Shown here one piece after another: positions 1-5,310 of a DNA stretch of 5,310 nt. The notes under the pieces were generated by a model that ran no database searches, was not told the origin of the DNA, and worked only from the letters and a program-made list of their open reading frames with translations. The DNA comes from Myxococcota bacterium (lineage in GTDB: Bacteria; Myxococcota_C; UBA6777), in NCBI GenBank assembly GCA_963169055.1, contig CAUJFU010000015.1, positions 1-5,310 on the forward strand, written 5' to 3'. The position numbers were made by a program, and so were the translations under genes. Position 1 is the first letter of the stretch; every line of letters begins with the position of its first letter.

Positions 1-402
1 ATCCCCGAAACCCGCCGACAACACGTCGTGATCGTTGGGGGTGGACTGTTTCCGCGCACCTTGCTGGCCTTGCTCGATCTTCTCCCACAGACAGCCTTTA
101 CGATCATCGAAAAAGAGACCACTCACATCCAAGAAGCCCAAACCGTGTTGCAAACCCATCCCAACGCCCTTGACCGTGTATCTTTTGTCAAAGCGGATTT
201 CATGCTCGAACATGCCCATCACGCCGATATCTTGATCTTGCCTCTGGCTTTTGTCGGTGATCGCGCCGCTCTTTACCGACAGATCCCCACTCCTTACGCC
301 TTCATCCACGATTGGATCTGGCAACGCAAAACCCCCAAAAGCGCCAGTATCTCTTGGTGGTTGCTCAAGCGCTTGAACCTTGTCGAGGCATCTTCTTTAT
401 GA
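1..402 (+). CDS. Probable SAM-dependent methyltransferase (Rossmann fold), 5' end missing
   Basis: The frame is open from base 1 to a TGA at 400-402, giving 133 visible residues. A GTG at 28 could be read as a start, but it encodes a residue inside the strand HVVIVGGGLFPRT, the usual first beta strand and cofactor loop of a Rossmann fold, so the gene almost certainly begins upstream of the window. The strand-2 acidic residue (FTIIEKE), a later VSFVKADF strand and ADILILPLAFVGDR follow in the order expected for a class I methyltransferase. GGGLFPRT resembles the GSGPLPLT motif of nicotianamine synthases more than the common GxGxG loop. The C-terminus carries FIHDWIWQRK and SWWLLKRLNLVE. Its stop overlaps the start of psd, so a role in lipid modification, such as methylating the phosphatidylethanolamine made by Psd, is conceivable. 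That is inference from position only, and the substrate is unknown. Confidence 0.7.
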   Translation: MPETRRQHVVIVGGGLFPRTLLALLDLLPQTAFTIIEKETTHIQEAQTVLQTHPNALDRVSFVKADFMLEHAHHADILILPLAFVGDRAALYRQIPTPYAFIHDWIWQRKTPKSASISWWLLKRLNLVEASSL

Positions 403-1367
403 GCCTGTTTCGCCGCCCTTTTTTCTTTTCAGCATACAGATTTTTTCCACACACGTTCCTCAACCGTTGTGCGCGATACCTGATGCAAGCCCAACGCCCC
501 CAATGGCTGATCCAACGCCTAATCCGCCTTTGGATCAAACGAGCCGCAGTCCCCATGCAAGAATTTGAAGAGACAACATACTCTTCTATCGAAGATTTTT
601 TCTTGCGTCGCATCAAGCCCGAAGCAAGGCCCTTTCACGAAGGCTTTTTGTCCCCTGTCGATGGAATCCTCCTTGCACACGGCACGATCGAAGCGGACAC
701 AATACTCCAAGTCAAAGGCTCGCCGATCTCGATTGGGCAGATGGTCAATGGCTCCCAATATGACGAAACTTTGCAAGAGTACGCAGGCGGCGTCTACTAC
801 ACGATCTTTCTTACGCCCAACGGATACCACCGTATCCACCTGCCATACGATGCAACCCTCGAACGTGTCTTGTGGTTGCCCGGGCGTTTTTTCCCACAAA
901 ACCCAGATGCGATCCACCACATCCCTCGGATATACGAGCGGAACGAACGCGCCACGCTGTGTTGCCGAACTCCCCAAGGTATCCCGTTTTTGATGACGCT
1001 TGTCGGGGCCAGTCTCATCGGTTCCATCCACCTCGCCGGCCACGACACCGCACGATGGAGGCACGCAAAACCTTATCTCCCCCAACAGGCCAGAAAAAAA
1101 GGCGACGAGATCGCGCATTTTTCGTTTGGCTCGACGGTTGTTTTGTTGCTACCTCCTGCTTTTCAAGAAGCCCTTCCCACCGAGAAGATCACACAAGCTC
1201 TGCCCATTGGGCAGCCCTTGTTGATGGGACAAACCCTCTTCGCTTGTGATGATCCACGCGATGCCACCAACAGCGAGACGCGGTGTGGAGTGAAACCCCA
1301 CACGCCGACCGAGACGCACAAGTCCATACAGAATTCTCTTGCTATCGTTCCGAAAGCCACCATATAG
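399..1367 (+). CDS. psd: Phosphatidylserine decarboxylase proenzyme
   Basis: The product decarboxylates phosphatidylserine to phosphatidylethanolamine at the cytoplasmic face of the inner membrane, using a pyruvoyl group made by self-cleavage. The predicted protein has 322 residues, the same as E. coli Psd. SPVDG (residues 85-89) carries the catalytic Asp88. YHRIHLP carries His144 and His147, the same numbers as in E. coli. FSFGST places the cleavage site between Gly244 and Ser245, giving a beta chain of 244 and an alpha chain of 78 residues. NERATLCC and VGASLIGSI are further family landmarks. The N-terminus is basic and aromatic, suited to peripheral membrane binding. The ATG at 399 was chosen because it forms an ATGA overlap with the upstream stop, has a weak GAGG at 385-388, and gives the normal length. 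An ATG at 312 would add 29 unconserved residues. The last 40 or so residues after GQTLFACDD are hydrophilic and look unconserved, as in E. coli. Confidence 0.96.
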   Translation: MSLFRRPFFFSAYRFFPHTFLNRCARYLMQAQRPQWLIQRLIRLWIKRAAVPMQEFEETTYSSIEDFFLRRIKPEARPFHEGFLSPVDGILLAHGTIEADTILQVKGSPISIGQMVNGSQYDETLQEYAGGVYYTIFLTPNGYHRIHLPYDATLERVLWLPGRFFPQNPDAIHHIPRIYERNERATLCCRTPQGIPFLMTLVGASLIGSIHLAGHDTARWRHAKPYLPQQARKKGDEIAHFSFGSTVVLLLPPAFQEALPTEKITQALPIGQPLLMGQTLFACDDPRDATNSETRCGVKPHTPTETHKSIQNSLAIVPKATI

Positions 1368-1405
1368 AATCGTCATACGAAATCCGCCGTAGTGTGATCG
1401 AACGA

Positions 1406-1450
1406 TGTAGGGGCAGCCCCCTGTGGCTGCCCAAAAACAGGGCGTCTACA
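1406..1450. repeat. Intergenic palindromic element (nested stem-loop)
   Basis: Bases 1411-1418 (GGGCAGCC) and 1425-1432 (GGCTGCCC) form a perfect 8-bp stem around the 6-base loop CCCTGT. TGTAG at 1406-1410 and CTACA at 1446-1450 add an outer 5-bp stem. ACAGGG at 1437-1442 is exactly complementary to the loop, so a competing hairpin or loop pairing is possible. It starts 39 bases after the psd stop. The 3' arm is followed by AAAAACAGGG, not a T-run, so it is not a classical rho-independent terminator on the + strand. From memory, elements beginning GTAGGGGC with an internal palindrome are dispersed repeats in many environmental bacteria, and this looks like a degenerate member. That membership is not verified. 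It may end psd transcription or stabilise the mRNA end. Confidence 0.6.
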
Positions 1451-1525
1451 GCGGATCGCACCGACCCTTCGTGTGCTCGGATATCGTATCATTCCACCGC
1501 CGGCTGATCTCTGCACATCTCCATC

Positions 1526-1533
1526 AAGGGAGA
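1526..1533 (+). promoter_or_regulatory. Ribosome binding site of the GTPase gene
   Basis: AAGGGAGA ends 7 bases before the ATG at 1541. It is the strongest Shine-Dalgarno match in the psd-GTPase gap and fixes the start. The gap (1368-1540) must hold any promoter for the downstream unit, but no convincing -35/-10 pair was found by eye. TATCAT at 1487-1492 lacks a good partner. Confidence 0.75.
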
Positions 1534-1540
1534 ATTTTTC

Positions 1541-2854
1541 ATGACCCAAGAGAACTGGCTTCTTCAAAAAGGAAAGCAACTCCTTGATCTCTTTGTTCCG
1601 AAACATCCACAAGACAAGATCGACGAGATCATGGCAAAAGTTCGCCAAGAGATGCCGACGCCTTGCCTGCTGCTGTTGGGCGAACCGCAGGTCGGCAAAA
1701 GCAGCGTCGTTCGGAGCCTTACACAAGATCCCGAGGCGCGCATCGGCCAAGGCGACGGTTGCCCCGTCACCGATGCTCTTGCGTTGTACAACTTTCCCCC
1801 ACAAAGCGAGATGCCGTTGTGGTCTTTTCTGGACACACCCGGACTTGGCGCACACGATCACTCCGATAGCATCGAACAAGATCGATTGTTGTTGCAGACG
1901 CTCACAGGCAAGGTTTCGGCCCAAGAAGGCGAGCCGATCCCGCAACCTCACTTGATCCTTGCGTGCATGCGCGTGGATGATCGCAGCATGGCGATTCTTT
2001 CTAGCCTAAAACGCCTGCAACCCCTGTGGGGACGGGCACAAGATCCCTTGCCTGTGTTGATCGTTCAAACTTGCCTTCACCGCGTGCTTTACCCTCATCC
2101 GATGCCTTATCCCTTTGGAGAAAAGGGCGAAGATCTCCCCTCCGATCTGCCCTCGGATGCACGCGCAGCGATCGAAGGCCAACGCGCCAAGATCCGCGAG
2201 ATGCTCCCCCAAGCTCGTTTTGTGGTCGTAGACCTGACCGACCCAGAGGACGAAGTCGGCGATCCGATGTACGGCGCGATGGCTCTGTTCGAAGCCGTAG
2301 CGGAAAAGCTGCCCGAGATATCCGCACGCTTGTTGCGCACCCACCGACAGGCTGTTGCAGACGCCTACCGCCAAGAAGCCTCCCAGATCATCCTCCACTA
2401 CGCGATCACCGCAGCCGCCACAGGCGCACTCCCCCCACCCATCGGCGATATCGGAACGTTGGGCATCACCCTAACCATGCTTCAACAGATCGCCAAACAC
2501 CACAAACAAACATGGGACTGGCGCGGATTTTTGGATCTATTGTGGAGCCTCGGTAGCTCGGCGCTTTTGTGGCTGATCTTGCGTTATCTTGCGCGGCGTC
2601 TCCCAATCCCCGGATTGATGGCTCCTATCGGTGCGGCGGGTGCGTTCTCTTTGACTTACAGCATCGGGGAGTTGATGTCTTGGTATTATAGCCGCCTCAA
2701 TGACGGGTACGAACCACACACCGAAGAGATCCGAACCCATTGGCAAGAGGCCCAAGCACAAGCCACCGAACAAGCCCGCCAATGGCTTGCCGATCTGCTC
2801 TCCAAGCCCAAAGATCCCCCCACCAGCGCTTCTTCATCCCCTCAAACCAAGTGA
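1541..2854 (+). CDS. GTPase with C-terminal DUF697-like membrane domain
   Basis: The 437-residue protein has an N-terminal helical lead (1-40), a P-loop GEPQVGKS (47-54), a probable switch I around GDGCPVTD with Thr77, and a Walker B/G3 motif DTPG (98-101). These put it among TRAFAC-class GTPases related to Era/EngA/TrmE. The G4 specificity motif is not NKxD: after strand PVLIV (171-175) comes QTCLHR, so guanine recognition is altered or family-specific. DLTDPEDEVGDPMYG follows at 231-245. From about 280 to 385 a hydrophobic domain resembles DUF697: ITAAATGALPPPIGDIG, then two likely membrane helices (about 331-350 and 356-380). This domain type is found in YcjF-like proteins and in GTPases that act at membranes. 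The tail (391-437) is a Gln/Ala/Glu-rich helix ending in a Ser/Pro stretch. It probably cycles at the inner membrane with the protein encoded downstream. The biological role is unknown. Confidence 0.88.
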   Translation: MTQENWLLQKGKQLLDLFVPKHPQDKIDEIMAKVRQEMPTPCLLLLGEPQVGKSSVVRSLTQDPEARIGQGDGCPVTDALALYNFPPQSEMPLWSFLDTPGLGAHDHSDSIEQDRLLLQTLTGKVSAQEGEPIPQPHLILACMRVDDRSMAILSSLKRLQPLWGRAQDPLPVLIVQTCLHRVLYPHPMPYPFGEKGEDLPSDLPSDARAAIEGQRAKIREMLPQARFVVVDLTDPEDEVGDPMYGAMALFEAVAEKLPEISARLLRTHRQAVADAYRQEASQIILHYAITAAATGALPPPIGDIGTLGITLTMLQQIAKHHKQTWDWRGFLDLLWSLGSSALLWLILRYLARRLPIPGLMAPIGAAGAFSLTYSIGELMSWYYSRLNDGYEPHTEEIRTHWQEAQAQATEQARQWLADLLSKPKDPPTSASSSPQTK

Positions 2855-2890
2855 AGGAATTGCGTATGTTCGGCGGATACACCTGCCTTT

Positions 2891-2940
2891 TCATGCACAA
2901 AGAGGCTTGCATCATCCCCAAAGAGGCTTGCATCATCCCC
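2891..2940 (+). repeat. 21-bp tandem repeat, two perfect copies plus a partial one
   Basis: Two identical 21-base units occupy 2899-2919 and 2920-2940, each beginning AAAGAGGCTTGC and ending TCATCCCC. The 8 bases before them (2891-2898, TCATGCAC) match the end of the unit at 6 of 8 positions, giving about 2.4 copies. The block sits between copies A and B of the duplicated start region and shares TCATCCCC with them, so slippage probably built both structures. Confidence 0.9.
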
Positions 2941-2950
2941 AAACCAAGCG

Positions 2951-2957
2951 AAGGAAG
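2951..2957 (+). promoter_or_regulatory. Ribosome binding site of the membrane-protein gene
   Basis: AAGGAAG ends 5 bases before the ATG at 2963. The near copy at 2854-2860 serves the ATG at 2866. The downstream copy is preferred because its frame is the long one. Confidence 0.75.
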
Positions 2958-2962
2958 TGCGT

Positions 2963-5310
2963 ATGTTCGACCCGTTGACTCCTTTCTTCTTTGCGGCCCC
3001 GACGACCTCTCCGACAACTCAAGCGTTATCCGCTCACTGGCTCCAAGGCCGTGGCTGGCAGATCGCCGCTTGGTCCGTGGCATTGGTGTTCTTCTTGGTT
3101 TGGGCGGTCGCGGTGTGGTTGTTTTGGTCACGCCGCGATATCCGAGGAAACAACCCTTTTTACATCTTGTTTCGTGAAGCTTTTCTACAATTTCGCACCC
3201 CGTTGATCTTGTTGAGTGTTGGCGCAACGTGGATCACCGCAGCAGGATTGATCGCAGGTGCGCAGATCTCGATGATCCTTTTCGCCACGCTTTCCATCGC
3301 CACCCTTACGCTGTTCTCTTTGCTTGCGTGGAAATTCTGGCCCAAGAGCGGATCTTCTGGAAACCTCTTTGATCTCCTGCCGCTGCCGGGTGTCCAGTGG
3401 CCTCATTATGAAAACGAACAAGATCGCCTTGCTCGTGTGTGGGTCCAAGAGCGCGTACACCAAACCAAGCTCCATCCGCCTCCTTTTCGCGGCGAACGCT
3501 TCGGCATGATCGTGCTCCAAACAGCAGAAGAACTCGCGGAGATCTACAAAAAACCCAACATCCTTTCGGTTCGAACAGAAGCCTTGCTCCAAGGCATCGA
3601 ACGCACCGCTGCGGACATGAAGATCCTTTGCAACCACCTTCCGCTCGCGGATCGCCTCACACTCGCGGAGTTCGAAAAAGAGATCCAAGAAGCCACCAAA
3701 GAAGGGAAACGCCTTTACCTTTTTCTCTTGCTTATCCTGTCGGTCGTCAACCCGGGAAATCTCTTGCGTGTCTTGTTGCTTTTGCTCAAAGCGCGGTCGC
3801 CTTGGGAGCATGTCTTGCGCGACCTTGAAGCGTGGGTTTATGCCAACTACACCGAGCGCTTGGGCTACCACATGACTTTGATCTACAGCGGACGCAAACC
3901 CCCGCCCATCGAAGATCTAGAAGCCCTAATTCAAAAAACAGAAACAGAACAAGAGCGCGAGGCACGCAACCAAAAGCTCGGAACATTGGCCTTCCTCACG
4001 TTGTTTGGTAGTGGCCTGTATCTTTTGCTCCAATTTGCCAGCGCAACCGCCTTCTTTGGCTTGCCGTTCGTGTTGCTCAGCCTCCCGATACTCGGCGCGT
4101 TGGGCTATAGCGGATGGCAACTTCGCTCCCCCAAACGTTGGCGCGGCTTTTGGGATGCCCTGCGCCCCCGATGGCCCGACGAAACGCCTGCTCTCACCGC
4201 CAAAGACAAACGTGCGTTCGATCAAGCCGATCTCGTCTTGCTCAAAAAAGCCCCGCTCCCTTCGGTCAAAGAGATGGAAGACACTCGCCAAATTCCCGCG
4301 CACTACGGGCGCATCCTCTGGGATCTTTGGGAAGCCTGCTTCTCTGCCTATGCGACTCCCAACGATCCTTCGCCTCTGCGTGCAACACGCGCCTTCTATC
4401 TTCCCCAAGGCTTCGCAGGTATCGAAGTCCTCGCTCGTGATCTCCGCCGCTGGTACAAAAGCGACACCTTCATCACTCAATCCTTGCGCGTCATGGAAAA
4501 CTTCGGTTGGGATCTTGGCTTCCTTTACCGGTACATCGAATCACGTAACCAGAAAAAAGCTGATGCAGCGGCGATTTCCGCACAGAAGGACAACGCCGAC
4601 CCAAGCGCCACAACCGCAAACAACCCATCTACCGGCATCTCTATCTCATCGAGCCAAACAGACCTGCCTTCCACCAAAGAAAGCACCCCACAATCCCCGT
4701 CCTTTTGGGGCAGTGTATGGAAAGGGATCAAAACAGCGGGGCGCGCAGTCGGTGGAGTCGCCAAAGATATCGCGATCAAAGAAGGCCACGATCGGCTGTT
4801 GCGGATGTTTCGGCATGATCTCGTCGTTCGACTTGTCGATATCTACGGGGCGCGCTTTCCTGCTTCGGCCTTCCTTCATACCCCACATCCCGTCAAGACA
4901 GCCGCACTCGCCTCCGCCAACGACACCGAATCCGTCGTGGATGCTCTCGTTGAACCTGACACCGCCTCTCTCTTACCTGCTGCTCAACGGACCCCTTCTG
5001 TTGCGAGCCAAGCCGATCACCGCGCTGAATCCGATACCACACCTCTCTTGACGACAACCGCGCCCTCATCAGATCCCATATCCGCCGAGGAAAAATCCAC
5101 CACAACAGCCCTTCCCACCGAATCGACTGCACGAACTGAAACCAAAACACCCGATAATACGACATCTTCTGATAAAAATCTCCCCGACGACACCACTTCC
5201 ACCCATCCATCAGCCAAATCGAGCGAATCTTCTGCTCCCTCCCACTCACAACAATCCACCCCGACACCCTCCCATACACAACAATCCGCCTCGTCGAAAA
5301 CTTCGTCTGA
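2963..5310 (+). CDS. Large multi-pass membrane protein with Ser/Thr-rich tail, 3' end missing
   Basis: The frame is open from ATG 2963 to the window end: 782 complete codons, then two bases. I do not recognise the family with certainty. Likely membrane helices lie at residues 33-55, 79-100 and 102-126, with a pair at 341-361 and 363-383. A strongly hydrophobic stretch at 251-276, interrupted by NPG, may be a short hairpin or lie along the membrane. Basic residues after helix 1 (SRRDIRG), helix 3 (WKFWPK) and helix 5 (SPKRWRG) put the 127-250, 277-340 and 384-640 regions in the cytoplasm, where the GTPase would be. A patterned stretch at 260-311 (SVVNPGNLLR to GYHMTLIYSGR) looks like a conserved core. 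An amphipathic Gly/Ala/Lys helix lies at about 582-606. From about 530-580 and again from about 640 the chain is low-complexity Ser/Thr/Pro/Asp. It probably forms an operon with the GTPase gene and acts as its membrane partner. This is inferred from adjacency only. Confidence 0.85.
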   Translation, partial: MFDPLTPFFFAAPTTSPTTQALSAHWLQGRGWQIAAWSVALVFFLVWAVAVWLFWSRRDIRGNNPFYILFREAFLQFRTPLILLSVGATWITAAGLIAGAQISMILFATLSIATLTLFSLLAWKFWPKSGSSGNLFDLLPLPGVQWPHYENEQDRLARVWVQERVHQTKLHPPPFRGERFGMIVLQTAEELAEIYKKPNILSVRTEALLQGIERTAADMKILCNHLPLADRLTLAEFEKEIQEATKEGKRLYLFLLLILSVVNPGNLLRVLLLLLKARSPWEHVLRDLEAWVYANYTERLGYHMTLIYSGRKPPPIEDLEALIQKTETEQEREARNQKLGTLAFLTLFGSGLYLLLQFASATAFFGLPFVLLSLPILGALGYSGWQLRSPKRWRGFWDALRPRWPDETPALTAKDKRAFDQADLVLLKKAPLPSVKEMEDTRQIPAHYGRILWDLWEACFSAYATPNDPSPLRATRAFYLPQGFAGIEVLARDLRRWYKSDTFITQSLRVMENFGWDLGFLYRYIESRNQKKADAAAISAQKDNADPSATTANNPSTGISISSSQTDLPSTKESTPQSPSFWGSVWKGIKTAGRAVGGVAKDIAIKEGHDRLLRMFRHDLVVRLVDIYGARFPASAFLHTPHPVKTAALASANDTESVVDALVEPDTASLLPAAQRTPSVASQADHRAESDTTPLLTTTAPSSDPISAEEKSTTTALPTESTARTETKTPDNTTSSDKNLPDDTTSTHPSAKSSESSAPSHSQQSTPTPSHTQQSASSKTSS
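5237..5296 (+). repeat. 30-bp in-frame tandem repeat in the tail of the membrane protein
   Basis: Two 30-base units, 5237-5266 and 5267-5296, encode PSHSQQSTPT and PSHTQQSASS. They share CCCTCCCA and CACAACAATCC in register. The array may continue past the window end. It lies in a disordered Ser/Thr/Pro/Gln-rich tail and preserves the reading frame. Confidence 0.75.

Larger units (their letters stand above)
2834..2970 (+). repeat. Imperfect direct repeat duplicating a ribosome binding site and start codon
   Basis: Copy A (2844-2873) spans the last codons and stop of the GTPase gene and runs through GAAGGAATTGCGTATGTTCG. Copy B (2941-2970) lies 97 bases downstream, matches it at 27 of 30 positions, and contains the chosen start of the membrane protein. 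The match continues upstream as TCATCCCC (2834-2841 and 2933-2940), with two extra bases in copy A. In copy B the GTPase stop TGA has become CGA. Beyond the start codon the copies diverge, though the first codons still read MFGGYTCLF against MFDPLTPFF. This suggests an old local duplication of the intergenic junction and gene start. Because the offset is not a multiple of three, the two ATGs are in different frames. Confidence 0.85.
2866..3177 (+). other. Short ORF from the duplicated start, overlapping the membrane-protein gene out of frame
   Basis: The ATG at 2866 has a ribosome binding site (AAGG at 2854-2857) nearly identical to that of the downstream gene, and its frame stays open for 103 codons to a TGA at 3175-3177. 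The first 26 residues include the tandem KEACIIP-KEACIIP made by the 21-bp repeat. From 2963 on it overlaps the membrane-protein gene in another frame, and its sequence there has no protein-like character. The likeliest view is a relict start. If translated, it would run across the true start and could reduce or couple its initiation. No function is claimed. Confidence 0.25.

Noticed and set aside
312-398. 29-residue N-terminal extension of Psd from the ATG at 312
   Set aside because: It lies in the overlapping methyltransferase frame, has no ribosome binding site, and would make the protein longer than the family norm. The ATG at 399 fits better.
1283-1303. 6-bp inverted repeat GTGTGG/CCACAC near the 3' end of psd
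   Set aside because: It is short, inside the coding region, has a 9-base loop and no T-run. It is probably chance.
1411-1440. Rho-independent terminator after psd
   Set aside because: The stem is good, but A-rich sequence and not T-rich sequence follows it on the + strand, so a classical terminator is not supported.
2855-2962. CRISPR array
   Set aside because: There are only two adjacent 21-bp units with no spacers, so this is a simple tandem repeat.
3185-3871. 228-codon antisense frame, and similar ones at 519-1118, 1373-1951 and 3926-4480
   Set aside because: All lie largely opposite well-supported genes, have no recognisable motifs, and reflect the codon bias of the sense strand.
4695-4716. 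Small CCCC/GGGG hairpin in the membrane-protein gene
   Set aside because: The 4-bp stem is inside a coding region and expected by chance.
4005-5051. 348-codon + strand frame inside the membrane-protein gene
   Set aside because: It begins with TTG, lies wholly within the 782-codon frame that has coherent membrane helices, and its product is an Arg/Ser/Pro/Lys-rich jumble typical of an off-frame reading.

Overview
The window looks like chromosomal DNA from a Gram-negative-type bacterium with middling GC (roughly mid-50s percent by eye). All credible genes lie on the + strand. The lineage cannot be fixed from the sequence. A bacterial phosphatidylserine decarboxylase and a GTPase of the P-loop plus DUF697 kind would fit several phyla, Planctomycetota and Myxococcota among them, but this is a weak guess. 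The tetramer GATC is clearly over-represented in the genes.

Region 1 (1-1367) is a lipid-type gene pair. The 3' part of a Rossmann-fold gene (1-402), probably an S-adenosylmethionine-dependent methyltransferase with a nicotianamine-synthase-like motif I, overlaps psd (399-1367) by an ATGA stop/start overlap. The psd product has all the landmarks of a proteobacterial-type phosphatidylserine decarboxylase: SPVDG, YHRIHLP and the self-cleaving FGST site. The two are probably translationally coupled.

Region 2 (1368-1540) is an intergenic gap. It holds a structured palindromic repeat (1406-1450): an 8-bp perfect stem-loop inside a 5-bp outer stem, with its loop complementary to bases just downstream. 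A strong ribosome binding site for the next gene follows.

Region 3 (1541-5310) is a second two-gene unit. It has a 437-residue GTPase with a C-terminal membrane-associating DUF697-like domain, then a large membrane protein open to the window end (2963 onward, at least 782 residues). The membrane protein has about five membrane segments, a predicted cytoplasmic middle domain and a long Ser/Thr/Pro-rich tail. The gap between them (2855-2962) is built from repeats: a near-identical duplicated copy of the ribosome binding site and start codon 97 bases upstream of the chosen start, plus a 21-bp tandem repeat. The GTPase and membrane protein probably act together at the inner membrane. Their job is not evident, and this pair is the best candidate for an undescribed system here.
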